Of a stretch of 64,000 bases of DNA, positions 23,695 to 33,025 are shown piece after piece. Within the stretch, counting starts at the first letter, position 1. Every line of letters starts with the position of its first letter. The notes beneath the pieces are model-generated. The model had not been told where the DNA came from and did no database searches. It worked only from the letters and a program-made list of their open reading frames with translations. The translations under genes were made by a program, and so were the position numbers. The DNA is from Desulfovibrio piger (lineage in GTDB: Bacteria > Desulfobacterota > Desulfovibrionia > Desulfovibrionales > Desulfovibrionaceae), in contig NZ_JABAFY010000010.1 in NCBI RefSeq assembly GCF_012843875.1, forward strand, positions 1 through 64,000, in the 5' to 3' direction.

Positions 23695-25293
23695 ATGAAA
23701 GATACGCTGCGTTTGACTGATATTTCCACGGCCGAAGGCCAGATGGTCAGCATCGACCTCAAGGACATCCCCGATGTGGAAGGCCTTGACCTCGTCAAGA
23801 TGCCCTGGCGCCCCGTTACCGACGAGCAGAAGGCCAAAGTGGCCTGCATCCTGGACGAAGTCTGCGTGCTGAACATCCCCAAGCCTCAGACCCCCCAGGA
23901 AGAAGAAGAGCTGGTCAACCGTTTCCTGGACGGTATGCGTAAGCTGTTCAGCAAGGAGAACAACTGGACCTTCCTGCCCATGCTGGAAACCAGCATGGAC
24001 TACTGCGCCCAGTGCAACTCCTGTTCCGATGCCTGTCATCTGTACGAGATGTCCGGCAAGAACGAGATGTACCGCCCCAACTACCGCTCTGAAATCTTCC
24101 GCCGCATCTACAAGCAGTATGTGAAGAAAGAGCCCCTGGCCAAATGGCGTTACGGCGACATGGGCCTGAACTGGAAGACCGTTGCCCGCCTGGGCGAACT
24201 GGCCTACCGCTGCAACCTCTGCCGTCGCTGCGCCCAGACCTGCCCCATCGGTGTGGATAACGGCCTGATCGCCCGCGAAATCCGCAAGCTGTTCAGCCAG
24301 GAACTGGGCTTCTCGCCCCGCGAACTGCACGAAAAGGGCACCATCAACCAGATGAAGGTGGGCTCCTCCACCGGTATGACCCCCGACGTGGTGAAAGAAA
24401 ACGTGGAGTTCATCGACGAGGACTACACCGAAATCACCGGCGTGGGCATCCACACCCCCTTCGACGTGAAGGGCGCCGACATCCTGCTGATCCACAACGC
24501 CGGCGAAGTCATGGCCTGGCCCGAAAACATCGCCAGCTTCTCCCTGATCTTCCAGGAAGCCGGCCTTTCCTGGACCCTGTCCAGCAAGGCCGTGGCCTAT
24601 GACGGCGTGAACTACGGCGTGTTCTATGACGACGCCCAGACCGCCCGTATCGCCCTGCAGCACATGCAGGCCGCCAAGGAACTGGGTGCCAAGAAGATCG
24701 TCATCGGCGAATGCGGCCACGCCCACAAGGCCATGACCGTTATCGCCGACCGCGTCATCCCCTACGAATACCAGGTGCCCCGCGAATCCTGCTATGTAAC
24801 CCTGCGTGACATCATCATGTCCGGTCGTCTGAAGCTGGATCCCTCGCGCAACAACTTCCCCGTCACCCTGCACGACCCCTGCAACGTGGTCCGTCTGATG
24901 GGTGTGGTGCAGCCCCAGCGCGACATCCTGCACAAGATCGCCCCGCAGTTCCGCGAAATGCCCTGCCACGGCGTGGACAACTACTGCTGCGGCGGTGGTT
25001 CCGGCTTCGCCATCATGACCCGCCAGAACATCGACGAATGGCGCGGCAACATCTCCGGCCGTAAAAAGATGTGGCAGATCGCCCAGGCCTTCAAGGACTG
25101 CCTTGGCCCCGAAACCAAGAAGTACATCTGCGCTCCCTGCTCCAACTGCAAGGGCCAGATCCGCGAAATGCTGGAACACAGCGATCTGTACACCAAGAAC
25201 AGCTTCGCCTACGGCGGTCTGGTGGAACTGATCGTCAACGCCATGGTCAACGTCAATCCCGGCTTCATCAAGTGGGAAGGCGACGAAGAGTAA
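23695..25293 (+). CDS. DsrK-like iron-sulfur protein with CCG domain
   Basis: The 532-residue product is a cytoplasmic heterodisulfide-reductase-type subunit. Two ferredoxin-like clusters are visible: CxxCxxCxxxC at 104-114 and again at 173-183, the second ending in CPIG. The C-terminal half has CCG-domain cysteines: C340, C396, CCGGGSG (431-437), and CAPCSNC (479-485). These match the HdrD/DsrK catalytic cluster that handles disulfides or the DsrC trisulfide (known for the family). Its partner is the cytochrome b encoded 10 bp upstream. A terminator follows, so this is a two-gene operon. It probably links the menaquinone pool to cytoplasmic sulfur metabolism. TmcB or HmcF are shorter alternatives. 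Confidence 0.82.
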   Translation: MKDTLRLTDISTAEGQMVSIDLKDIPDVEGLDLVKMPWRPVTDEQKAKVACILDEVCVLNIPKPQTPQEEEELVNRFLDGMRKLFSKENNWTFLPMLETSMDYCAQCNSCSDACHLYEMSGKNEMYRPNYRSEIFRRIYKQYVKKEPLAKWRYGDMGLNWKTVARLGELAYRCNLCRRCAQTCPIGVDNGLIAREIRKLFSQELGFSPRELHEKGTINQMKVGSSTGMTPDVVKENVEFIDEDYTEITGVGIHTPFDVKGADILLIHNAGEVMAWPENIASFSLIFQEAGLSWTLSSKAVAYDGVNYGVFYDDAQTARIALQHMQAAKELGAKKIVIGECGHAHKAMTVIADRVIPYEYQVPRESCYVTLRDIIMSGRLKLDPSRNNFPVTLHDPCNVVRLMGVVQPQRDILHKIAPQFREMPCHGVDNYCCGGGSGFAIMTRQNIDEWRGNISGRKKMWQIAQAFKDCLGPETKKYICAPCSNCKGQIREMLEHSDLYTKNSFAYGGLVELIVNAMVNVNPGFIKWEGDEE

Positions 25294-25316
25294 TCTTCGA
25301 CCATGTGTCATCTTTG

Positions 25317-25345
25317 GGGGGAGCAGCGATGCTCCCCCTTTTTTA
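25317..25345 (+). terminator. Terminator after the DsrK-like gene
   Basis: GGGGGAGCA-GCGA-TGCTCCCCC followed by T7; a 9-bp perfect stem. Confidence 0.93.
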
Positions 25346-25706
25346 TACCTGCAGAAAAGCGGGAGAACTGCGACGCACCCGTCTGCACCCGTGTTTTCCT
25401 GCGGGCGAGGGAAAGGCCCCCTTTGGTGGACAAAAGCTGCGTCCTCTCCTCGCCCCCTCCTCGCCAAAAAACTTTTTTCCGGGCCTGTCCTGTGTCCGGC
25501 GATCGCCCTGTGACATCAGGAAAAACGTCCGGATGCTTACAAAAAAGATCCGTTTCATCCATCTGGCTGCGTCGTATACCAGACGGGCTCTGAAGGACTG
25601 CGAGACGTTATCGGGGACGTTTGCCTGATGCCTGTCCCTGGGCCATCCTCCAAATCATCCGCCATTTCGTTTCGCGTCGTGACGCTCACCAGGCTGACCC
25701 CAAAAA
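25346..25706. other. Intergenic region between convergent operons
   Basis: No gene, RNA or repeat that I can support. Short open frames here have no ribosome sites and atypical composition. Confidence 0.5.
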
Positions 25707-25739
25707 TAAAAAAGGCCGCGGGAACTCTCCCGCAGCCTT
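25707..25739 (-). terminator. Terminator of manC
   Basis: On the minus strand GGCTGCGGGA-GAGT-TCCCGCGGCC is followed by T6, 33 bp after the manC stop. One G-U pair is in the stem. Confidence 0.9.
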
Positions 25740-25772
25740 GGTATCTGGTGATGGCCTCAGGCCATCTCAGGC

Positions 25773-27188
25773 TCATTCACGCCCGTAACGGTCGTCAAAA
25801 CGCTCGATATCGTCTTCGCCCAAGTAATCACCGGTCTGGACTTCCACGATCTCCAGCGGCTGTGCCGAAGCGTTGCTCAGCCGATGCATGGTCTTCTGGG
25901 GGATGTAGACCGACTGGTCCACATGCAGGTGCATCTCTTCGTCCCCCACGCGCACCAGACCTTCCCCGGCGATGACGACCCAGTGCTCGGCCCGGTGCCG
26001 GTGACGTTGCAGGGAAAGCGCTGCTCCGGGATTGACCTGGATCCGCTTGACCTGGAATCGCTCGCCCAGGGCCAGGGTCTCATACCAGCCCCAGGGACGA
26101 TACACACGCAGATGCATCTCCTGCTCGTGCCGGTCCTGGGCGGCAAGACGGGCCACCAGGGTCTTGACCTCCTGGCTGCGGGCCCTGTCGGCCACCAGGA
26201 CGGCGTCGCCGGTCTCCACCACCACAAGATCCTTCACGCCCAGCGTCGTCACCAGGCGGCTCCCGGCATGGATGTAGCATCCCCGGCTGTCCTGGGCCAT
26301 CACATCGCCCACGCAGGCATTGCCTTCCGCATCCTGCGTGCTGTTTTCGTAGATGGCTTCCCAGGATCCCAGATCGCTCCAGCGGCACGGCAGCGGCACC
26401 ATGGCCACATGCGCGCTTTTCTCCATCAGGGCATAGTCCACCGAATCAGAGGGGCAGTGGGCAAAAGATTCCCGATGCAGGCGGATGAAGTCATAATCGG
26501 CCCGGCGCAGGGCCCAGGCCTTGCGCACCGCGGCCATGATGGCCGGAGCCTGCGCTTCCAGCTCGGCCAGATACTGGGAGGCGCGAAACACGAACATGCC
26601 GCTGTTCCAGAAATAGCCGCCCTGCGCCAGCATGGCCTCGGCAGCCTCCTGCGCGGGCTTTTCCACAAAACGGCGGACCGCGAAACCGGAAGCCAGGGCA
26701 TCGCCCTTTTCGATGTAGCCGTAACCGGTCTCGGGGCGGTCCGGCGTGACCCCGAAGGTGACCAGGGCCCCTTCGCGGGCACACTCCGCAGCCTGTGTGA
26801 CGGCAGCGGCAAAAGCCGGCAGATCCTCCAGCACATGGTCCGAAGGCAGGACCAGCAGGACAGGATCACCGTCTTCCACGTCACAGGCGGCCGTCACGGC
26901 CAGCGCGGCAGCGGCGATGGCCGGTGCCGTATTGCGCGGTTCCGGTTCCAGCAGGATCCGGCCGTTCAGTCCCTGACGCTGCAGGGCTGCGGCGGCAAGA
27001 AAGCGCTGCTCTTCATTGCAGATGACCACGGGCGCGGCCAGTCCGGGCACGGCCGCAAGACGCTGCAGCGTGTCCTCGAACAGCGTATGGCCGCCCAGGT
27101 CCATGAATTGCTTGGGATACTTGCGACGGGACAGGGGCCACAGGCGTGTACCGGCGCCCCCGCACAAGATGACGGGACAGATCTTCAT
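25773..27188 (-). CDS. manC: Mannose-1-phosphate guanylyltransferase / mannose-6-phosphate isomerase
   Basis: The 471-residue bifunctional product makes GDP-mannose for surface polysaccharides. The N-terminal nucleotidyltransferase has ILCGGAGTRLWPLSRRKYPKQF (7-28), PSDH (about 116) and FVEKP. The C-terminal cupin (about 350-465) is the type II isomerase, with QRHRHRAEHWVV as metal-binding histidines and an EMHLHVDQSVYIP strand. The ATG at 27188 is chosen because MKICPVILCGG is the family N-terminus; an upstream ATG at 27230 is less likely. No strong ribosome site is visible. It is monocistronic, following the gpmI operon and ending in its own terminator. Confidence 0.95.
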   Translation of the reverse strand: MKICPVILCGGAGTRLWPLSRRKYPKQFMDLGGHTLFEDTLQRLAAVPGLAAPVVICNEEQRFLAAAALQRQGLNGRILLEPEPRNTAPAIAAAALAVTAACDVEDGDPVLLVLPSDHVLEDLPAFAAAVTQAAECAREGALVTFGVTPDRPETGYGYIEKGDALASGFAVRRFVEKPAQEAAEAMLAQGGYFWNSGMFVFRASQYLAELEAQAPAIMAAVRKAWALRRADYDFIRLHRESFAHCPSDSVDYALMEKSAHVAMVPLPCRWSDLGSWEAIYENSTQDAEGNACVGDVMAQDSRGCYIHAGSRLVTTLGVKDLVVVETGDAVLVADRARSQEVKTLVARLAAQDRHEQEMHLRVYRPWGWYETLALGERFQVKRIQVNPGAALSLQRHRHRAEHWVVIAGEGLVRVGDEEMHLHVDQSVYIPQKTMHRLSNASAQPLEIVEVQTGDYLGEDDIERFDDRYGRE

Positions 27189-27236
27189 GTCGTTTGCTCG
27201 GTATATTTGGTAGCGTGGAGAAAAAAGCATCGCGGC

Positions 27237-27269
27237 AGAGAAAACGGCCGGAGGACTTTCCTCCGGCCG
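27237..27269 (-). terminator. Terminator of the rsfS-gpmI operon
   Basis: CGGCCGGAGGA and TCCTCCGGCCG form an 11-bp stem (27245-27269); the minus strand then reads TTTTCTCTG. It lies 12 bp after the zinc-ribbon stop. Confidence 0.85.
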
Positions 27270-27280
27270 TATGGCGACGC

Positions 27281-27523
27281 TTACAGATAGTCGGGATTGG
27301 CAGCGGCCTTGCCGTTGGCCAGCATGATGCGCACATAATGCAGGCCGTGCTCGTCCACCGGGATGATGGGGAACTGCTTGCCGCAGCCGTCGCAGCGCAC
27401 ATTGCGCGGCTCCACCGGGTTGACCAGCGGTACATGGCGCAGGCAGTGGGGGCAGCGGTAGAAGAACAGCAGCTCCATGCCGTCAGGAGCCACAGGCTCC
27501 AAAGGTTTCTGGCTACCGGACAT
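27281..27523 (-). CDS. Zinc-ribbon protein, last gene of the rsfS-gpmI operon
   Basis: The 80-residue product has CPHC (24-27) and CDGC (44-47), a simple four-cysteine zinc ribbon, and no other known domain. Its ATG at 27523 lies inside the gpmI reading frame, an 11-bp overlap that suggests translational coupling. I do not recognise the family. The overlap and shared terminator imply co-expression with the phosphoglycerate mutase and ribosome silencing factor. Confidence 0.8.
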   Translation of the reverse strand: MSGSQKPLEPVAPDGMELLFFYRCPHCLRHVPLVNPVEPRNVRCDGCGKQFPIIPVDEHGLHYVRIMLANGKAAANPDYL

Positions 27524-29048
27524 GGGCTTCCTCCACCAGCGGCGTCCCGGTCATGGCCTCGGGCTGGGCGATGCCCCACATGCGCAGCAGGGTCGGGGCC
27601 ACATCGGCCAGCTTGCCGTCATGCAGGCGCCATTCCTTGCCGGAGGCATCCAGCAGGATGCAGGGCACGGGATTGGTGGTATGGGCGGTCTGGGGCTTGC
27701 CCTCTCCGTCCTTCATGACTTCGCAGTTGCCGTGGTCGGCGATGAGCAGCATACGGCCCTTGCGGGCCTCCACGGCAGCCACCATGCGGCCCACGCATTC
27801 ATCCACCACCGTGCAGGCTTCCACGGCGGCGGAGAGCACGCCCGTATGGCCCACCATATCGCCGTTGGCCAGGTTGCAGACCACCAGGTCGTACTGGCCG
27901 CTCTGCCAGGCTTCCACGAACTTGTCAGTGACCTCGCGGGCGCTCATGGCCGGTTTCTGGTCATAAGTCTGCACCTCGCGCGGCGAAGGCACGAGGATGC
28001 GGTCTTCCAGCGGCAGGGGCTCTTCCACACCGCCGTTGAAGAAATAGGTGACGTGCGCGTATTTTTCCGTTTCGGCCAGACGCAACTGGTGCATGCCCTG
28101 CTGCGAAACGACTTCGCCAAGGCCCATGGTCACGGATTCCTTGGGGAAGGCCACCGGCAGGGGGAAGTGGGCGTCGTAGGCCGTCATGGAAGCCACGGCA
28201 GCCAGCTGCGGCACCCTGCCCCGCTCGAAACCGGTGAAGTCCGCGTCCACGAAGGCCTGGGAAAGCTCGCGCATGCGGTCGGCGCGGAAATTGTAGAAGA
28301 ACAGGCCGTCGCCGTCCTGCAGGGTGGAGGCATCCTCGCCTTCCAGCAGCACGGGCTTGATGAATTCGTCGCTGATGCCCTCGGCATAGGAATCTTCCAC
28401 AGCCTGCACGGCATCCGTGGCCTTGCGGCCCTTGCCGTGGACCATGAGATCCCAGACCTCGGACACGCGCTCCCAGCGCTTGTCGCGGTCCATGGCATAG
28501 AAGCGCCCCGCCAGGCTGGCCACACGCACGTCCTTCATGGAGACGATCTGTTCCAGCAGGCTGCGCACATAGGAGGCGCCGCTCTGGGGCGGGGTATCGC
28601 GCCCGTCCATGAAGCAGTGGATGCGCACCGGCACACCGGCGGCGAAAGCCATGGCGCACAGGGCCACCAGATGGTTGATGTGGCTGTGCACGCCGCCGTC
28701 GGAGAGCAGGCCCGCCAGATGCAGACGGCCGCCGCTGCGGCGTGTTTTTTCCAGCACGTCCTGCAGCACGGGGTTGTGGAACAGGGAGCCGTCCTCAAGG
28801 GCCACGTCGATGCGCGTCATGTCCTGATAGACGATGCGTCCCGCACCGATATTGAGGTGTCCCACCTCGGAGTTGCCCATATAGCCGGCAGGCAGGCCCA
28901 CTTCGCGCCCGGAGGCGGCAAGGCGGCTGTGAGGACAGCGCGCCATCAGGTCATCCAGATGGGGCGTGGCTGCCACCCAGGGGGCATTGCCTTCCCCTTT
29001 TTCCGTCAGGCCCCAGCCGTCAAGGATGAGCAACAGGGTGGGGGTCAT
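27513..29048 (-). CDS. gpmI: Cofactor-independent phosphoglycerate mutase
   Basis: The 511-residue product interconverts 3- and 2-phosphoglycerate in glycolysis and gluconeogenesis, using two manganese ions and a phosphoserine. The metal and nucleophile sites are visible: [17 protein letters not shown] near the start, [14 protein letters not shown] with the catalytic serine, [12 protein letters not shown] (here [12 protein letters not shown]) and IADHGNCE. Length is typical. The ATG at 29048 overlaps the rsfS stop by 4 bp (ATGA), so the two are coupled; upstream starts would overlap rsfS deeply. Confidence 0.96.
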   Translation of the reverse strand: MTPTLLLILDGWGLTEKGEGNAPWVAATPHLDDLMARCPHSRLAASGREVGLPAGYMGNSEVGHLNIGAGRIVYQDMTRIDVALEDGSLFHNPVLQDVLEKTRRSGGRLHLAGLLSDGGVHSHINHLVALCAMAFAAGVPVRIHCFMDGRDTPPQSGASYVRSLLEQIVSMKDVRVASLAGRFYAMDRDKRWERVSEVWDLMVHGKGRKATDAVQAVEDSYAEGISDEFIKPVLLEGEDASTLQDGDGLFFYNFRADRMRELSQAFVDADFTGFERGRVPQLAAVASMTAYDAHFPLPVAFPKESVTMGLGEVVSQQGMHQLRLAETEKYAHVTYFFNGGVEEPLPLEDRILVPSPREVQTYDQKPAMSAREVTDKFVEAWQSGQYDLVVCNLANGDMVGHTGVLSAAVEACTVVDECVGRMVAAVEARKGRMLLIADHGNCEVMKDGEGKPQTAHTTNPVPCILLDASGKEWRLHDGKLADVAPTLLRMWGIAQPEAMTGTPLVEEAHVR

Positions 29049-29437
29049 GCACGGGGCTCCTTGTTGAGGGCAGCGGCAGCCGCGCCCCACAGGTTCTCCA
29101 GCTGATAAAGATCACGCACGGACTGCTGGAAGATGTTGACCACGATGTCGTTGCAGTCCACCAGGATCCACTGGCCGGTGTTGTAGCCTTCCATGCGCAG
29201 GTATTCGTAGTTCTGTTCATGGCACAGGGCGGAGACGCCGTCCGCCAGGCTCTGGGCATGACGCACGGAGGTGGCGCTGACCACCAGCAGGGCGTCCGTG
29301 AAGGCACCCTGGCCGGCCAGGTCGATCTCGGCCACGTCGACAGCCTTGTGTTCCTCAAGCCACGCCTTGATGACGGCCATTTTTTCCGCCGTAGGCAGTT
29401 CCGAATATTTCTTGGGGGTAGAGATAAGGTTTTGCAT
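29045..29437 (-). CDS. rsfS: Ribosomal silencing factor RsfS
   Basis: The 130-residue product blocks joining of ribosomal subunits by binding uL14 when nutrients are low (known for the family). The core contains [31 protein letters not shown] and [21 protein letters not shown], both characteristic. The ATG at 29437 follows GGGAGG; an upstream in-frame ATG at 29599 is rejected because the extra 54 residues resemble no family member. It is the first gene of the operon with gpmI. Confidence 0.93.
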   Translation of the reverse strand: MQNLISTPKKYSELPTAEKMAVIKAWLEEHKAVDVAEIDLAGQGAFTDALLVVSATSVRHAQSLADGVSALCHEQNYEYLRMEGYNTGQWILVDCNDIVVNIFQQSVRDLYQLENLWGAAAAALNKEPRA

Positions 29438-29629
29438 GTCCCTCCCATACCTCAAAGCGTACCCGAGGGCAACAATCCCGCCCGGGCCGGGGATGGCCCG
29501 GCGCATTGTTCCGGGCATAAAAAAGACATTGCATTGCAATATGTTATCCATGTTTTTCAAGCAGATATCTTGACCTTGGGGGGCTTTTGCGTCATCCATA
29601 GACTACTCAGGATTTCAAGGAGAAACGCC

Positions 29630-30934
29630 GTGATTTTCAATATCGACAAGGAAACGCTGCCCCGCGAAGATATCGAAGCCCTGCAATTGCGCCGTCTGCA
29701 GGACCTTTGCTCCCGTGTCTATGCCAATGTGCCTTTCTACCGCAAACGCTTCGACGAGAGCGGTATCAAGCCCGGCGACATCAAGAGCCTGGCCGATCTG
29801 AAGAACCTGCCCTTCACCGAAAAGCAGGACCTGCGCAATTACTATCCCTTCGGTCTTTTCGCCGTGCCGCGTGACAACATCGTCCGCCTGCACGCCTCCA
29901 GCGGCACCACCGGCAAGGCCGTGGTGGTGGGCTATACCGCCCGCGACCTGCACAACTGGGCCGAACTGGCCGGCCGCAGCCTGTCCGCCGCCGGCGTCAA
30001 CCAGACGGACATCGTGCATGTGGCCTACGGCTACGGCCTGTTCACCGGCGGTCTGGGCGCCCACGGCGGTGCCGAGCGCATCGGTGCCACGGTGGTCCCG
30101 GCCTCGGGCGGCGCCACGCGTCGCCAGGCCTACCTGCTGCGCGACTTCGGCGCCACGGCCCTGTGCTGTACGCCCTCCTACGCCCTGCACCTGTGGGAAG
30201 CCGGCCAGGAAGTGGGCATCGACTTCCGTGACCTGCCCCTGCGTACCGGCGTGTTCGGTGCCGAGCCCTGGACCGAAGAGATGCGCCAGGACATCGAGCA
30301 GAAAATGGGCATCAATGCCCTGAACATCTACGGCCTTTCCGAAGTCATGGGCCCCGGCGTGGCCATGGAATGCCTGGAATCCAAGTGCGGCATGCACCTG
30401 TGGGAAGACCACTTCCTGCCCGAGATCATCGACCCCGTCACCGGCGAACAGCTCCCCGAGGGCGAAGTGGGCGAACTGGTCATCACCACGCTCACCAAGG
30501 AAGGCATCCCGCTGATCCGCTACCGCACCCGCGACCTGACCAGCCTGGATTACACTCCCTGCCGTTGCGGACGTACCCATGTGCGTTTGACCCGCATCCG
30601 GGGCCGCAGCGACGACATGCTCATCATCCGCGGCGTCAATGTCTTCCCGCAGCAGATCGAAGCCCTGCTCATGGAAAACCAGAACCTGAGCCCCAACTAT
30701 CAGATCATCGTGGACCGCGTGAACAACCTGGATACCCTGGAAGTCCAGGTGGAGATGAACGAGACCCTTTTTGCCGACGAGATCCGCAAGCTGCAGAGCC
30801 TGGAAAGCTCCATCCAGAAGAGCATCAAGGAATTCCTGGGCGTCACCACCAAGGTGCGCCTTATGGAACCGCATTCCATCCAGCGTTCCGAAGGTAAGGC
30901 CAAGCGTATCATCGACAAGCGGCCTACAGAATAA
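29630..30934 (+). CDS. Phenylacetate-CoA ligase family adenylate-forming enzyme
   Basis: The 434-residue product is a PaaK-type acyl-CoA ligase, which activates an aromatic or related acid with ATP and CoA. Visible motifs are [17 protein letters not shown] (about 84-100), [15 protein letters not shown] (about 237-251), RYRTRDLT and [16 protein letters not shown]. It starts with GTG at 29630 after AAGGAG (29618-29623); longer in-frame starts overlap rsfS on the other strand. Close neighbours are unrelated, so the substrate is unclear. In anaerobes such genes often accompany aromatic-acid or indolepyruvate metabolism. A separate PaaI-like thioesterase is at 43867, not linked. Confidence 0.9.
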   Translation: MIFNIDKETLPREDIEALQLRRLQDLCSRVYANVPFYRKRFDESGIKPGDIKSLADLKNLPFTEKQDLRNYYPFGLFAVPRDNIVRLHASSGTTGKAVVVGYTARDLHNWAELAGRSLSAAGVNQTDIVHVAYGYGLFTGGLGAHGGAERIGATVVPASGGATRRQAYLLRDFGATALCCTPSYALHLWEAGQEVGIDFRDLPLRTGVFGAEPWTEEMRQDIEQKMGINALNIYGLSEVMGPGVAMECLESKCGMHLWEDHFLPEIIDPVTGEQLPEGEVGELVITTLTKEGIPLIRYRTRDLTSLDYTPCRCGRTHVRLTRIRGRSDDMLIIRGVNVFPQQIEALLMENQNLSPNYQIIVDRVNNLDTLEVQVEMNETLFADEIRKLQSLESSIQKSIKEFLGVTTKVRLMEPHSIQRSEGKAKRIIDKRPTE

Positions 30935-30957
30935 AGCTAACAAAAGCAGCATGTTGG

Positions 30958-31028
30958 AAAATAAATTTTTTATTTTTCGACAAAATGAAAAAAGCTGCTT
31001 GACAGAAAGGGGGTCTCTAGCGTAGAAC
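30958..31028 (+). promoter_or_regulatory. Promoter of the Gly/Cys tRNA array with AT-rich upstream region
   Basis: TTGACA (30999-31004), an 18-bp spacer and TAGAAC (31023-31028). The 35 bp before the -35 are almost all A/T, then GCTGC, similar to the tRNA-Tyr/tuf promoter flank. The expected start is about 7 bp before the first tRNA. Confidence 0.75.
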
Positions 31029-31041
31029 CCTCTTTCGTTGA

Positions 31042-31117
<76 letters not shown>

Positions 31118-31124
31118 CAAATGA

Positions 31125-31199
<75 letters not shown>

Positions 31200-31232
31200 A
31201 AAAAAACGATCGGTGGATATGCCGTGCATATG

Positions 31233-31308
<76 letters not shown>

Positions 31309-31316
31309 CAACATAA

Positions 31317-31391
<75 letters not shown>

Positions 31392-31423
31392 TAAAAAACG
31401 ATCGCAACATACCGTGCCAGTGT

Positions 31424-31498
<75 letters not shown>

Positions 31499-31517
31499 TA
31501 AAAAACTGCCCTTTCGG

Positions 31518-31592
31518 GCGGGAATAACTCAACGGTAGAGTGTCAGCTTCCCAAGCTGAAGGTTGCGGGTTCAAGTCCCGTTTCCCGCTCCA
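31518..31592 (+). tRNA. tRNA-Gly(CCC)
   Basis: Acceptor strands GCGGGAA / TTCCCGC and anticodon loop TTCCCAA (CCC), with encoded CCA. It resembles the TCC isoacceptor at 8019 more than the GCC copies beside it. Confidence 0.96.
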
Positions 31593-31649
31593 CAAGCCGA
31601 CACGGACTTCTTATGAGGTCCTTTCCATAGCGGATCGTTCCGCATCCCG

Positions 31650-31725
<76 letters not shown>

Positions 31726-31733
31726 GCAAATTC

Positions 31734-31767
31734 AGGGGTTTTCTCTTAGGAGAAAGCCCCTTTTTTT
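31734..31767 (+). terminator. Terminator of the Gly/Cys tRNA array
   Basis: GGGG.TTTTCTC pairs with GAGAAA.GCCCC around a TTAG loop and is followed by a 7-nt T run. Confidence 0.92.
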
Positions 31768-31900
31768 GTATCCGGACATATCTCCCCGACAGCGTTCTCC
31801 TGTTGTACGCATGTCCGGAGGCTTCCCCGCCCTGCTGGCGGACCGCAAAAAAACGTGCCATGCAGGCGAGTTTCCTCCTTTTTTTGCCATCCCGGGCCAT

Positions 31901-31929
31901 TTGACATAATTTCATAAATTATTTATCAA
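31901..31929 (+). promoter_or_regulatory. gntR promoter with palindromic operator
   Basis: TTGACA (31901-31906), a 17-bp spacer and TATCAA (31924-31929). The spacer is the palindrome ATAATTTCATAAATTAT (31906-31922; 7-bp arms, 3-bp centre). A repressor bound there would exclude polymerase, consistent with autoregulation by the GntR protein encoded next. Confidence 0.7.
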
Positions 31930-31956
31930 AATATGTACCTTACAGAAGGAGTTTCC

Positions 31957-32610
31957 ATGAGTACTGCTTCTACCATCAAATCGCTGGCGGCCTACGATTT
32001 GATCCGTGACATGATCCTGTCCGGTGAGGCCCTGCCCGGCACCCGACTAGTCCTTGTAGACTTGGAAAAAAAGCTTGGCGTGGGGCGCGGGCCCATCCGG
32101 GATGCCCTCATGCGCCTGGACAAATCCGGCCTGGTCCAGAACATCCCCTACAAGGGGGCCATCGTCATGATGCCGCCCTCTTCCAAGGAAATTGAGCACA
32201 TCTTCAATCTGCGCATCCAGGTGGAATGTGCCCTGGCCAAGGAAGCCATGCAGCAGGCGACCGCCGAAGACATGGACAGGCTGGAGCAGCTGGCCGGCGA
32301 CTTAGCCGATACCCGTGATGCCGACTTTTTCTTCCACAAAGACAGGGACTTCCACCTGCAGCTCTACTCTCTTTCGCGGATGCACCATCTGCTGGCCGTG
32401 GACAGCCACCTGCTGGACTATGTGGAAGGTTTCCTCAACACCCGCCGCTATTCTCCCGAAGACATCTCGCTCTTCATCCAGCAGCACAAGGACATCCTGA
32501 CCGCCATGCGCGACAAGGATGAAGAAAAACTCATGGAAGCCATGCGCCGTAACATCCTGGTCGGCCTGGAACTGATGCAGGACGAGATGAAGCGCCTGAA
32601 GCGCCACTAG
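31957..32610 (+). CDS. GntR-family regulator, FCD (FadR-like) type
   Basis: The 217-residue product has an N-terminal winged helix (about 8-72) with LVDLEKKLGVGRGPIRDALMRLDKSGLV, the classic GntR recognition motif, and a C-terminal all-helical FCD ligand domain (about 80-210). FCD metal ligands are plausible in DRDFHLQLY and in the QQHKDILTAM helix. The start at 31957 follows AAGGAG; the upstream ATG at 31933 lacks a site. It stands alone between the tRNA array and a terminator, so its targets and ligand (often a carboxylate) cannot be read from context. Confidence 0.93.
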   Translation: MSTASTIKSLAAYDLIRDMILSGEALPGTRLVLVDLEKKLGVGRGPIRDALMRLDKSGLVQNIPYKGAIVMMPPSSKEIEHIFNLRIQVECALAKEAMQQATAEDMDRLEQLAGDLADTRDADFFFHKDRDFHLQLYSLSRMHHLLAVDSHLLDYVEGFLNTRRYSPEDISLFIQQHKDILTAMRDKDEEKLMEAMRRNILVGLELMQDEMKRLKRH

Positions 32611-32636
32611 GTTGCGCGCGCTCCACCGGATATGAC

Positions 32637-32662
32637 AAGCCACCTTCGGGTGGCTTTTTTTT
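32637..32662 (+). terminator. Terminator of gntR
   Basis: AAGCCACC-TTCG-GGTGGCTT followed by T8; an 8-bp stem with a UUCG tetraloop. Confidence 0.93.
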
Positions 32663-32954
32663 TCGTTCTGGGGACAGGCCTATACCTTGCGCACGCTTTT
32701 CACATCACGAACGGGATGCCGGAAGCCTGCGGAATGCCCCCCCGGCAAGATCCCCTCTTCCTGTATCCTCTGCCTGTACTATGGATGGCCTCTCCATAAG
32801 CCTTGCCCCGTTTCCCCGGCGAAACGCTGCGGCTGATCGCCGGATGCCTAGCCACATCGGCAGGCATGGCTTGCTCCCTTTTCGGCAGCCGTTCCATCCG
32901 GTATAGTCGTCCCTAACGTTCCAGAATCCTTTGCTGCTGCGGCCACCAGCTAAA
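32663..32954. other. Intergenic region
   Basis: About 290 bp between gntR and the queE terminator. I see no gene, RNA or convincing repeat; short frames on both strands lack ribosome sites. Confidence 0.5.
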
Positions 32955-32988
32955 GAAAAAGGCGACATGCCATGTGCATGCCGCCTTT
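32955..32988 (-). terminator. Terminator of queDE
   Basis: On the minus strand AAAGGCGGCATG...CATGTCGCCTTTTT makes a stem with one internal mismatch, followed by T5, 38 bp after the queE stop. Confidence 0.8.
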
Positions 32989-33025
32989 CATATTCGTTGT
33001 GCCTTTCCCTGTTCAAAGGGCTGCG

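Noticed and set aside
22761-25293. A complete dsrMKJOP operon
   Set aside because: A strong terminator follows the DsrK-like gene and the next 360 bp contain no dsrJ, dsrO or dsrP.
29444-29472. A promoter TTGCCC-17-TATGGG on the minus strand before rsfS
   Set aside because: Transcription would start at the rsfS initiation codon and the -10 would overlap its ribosome site, which is incompatible with the good Shine-Dalgarno sequence.
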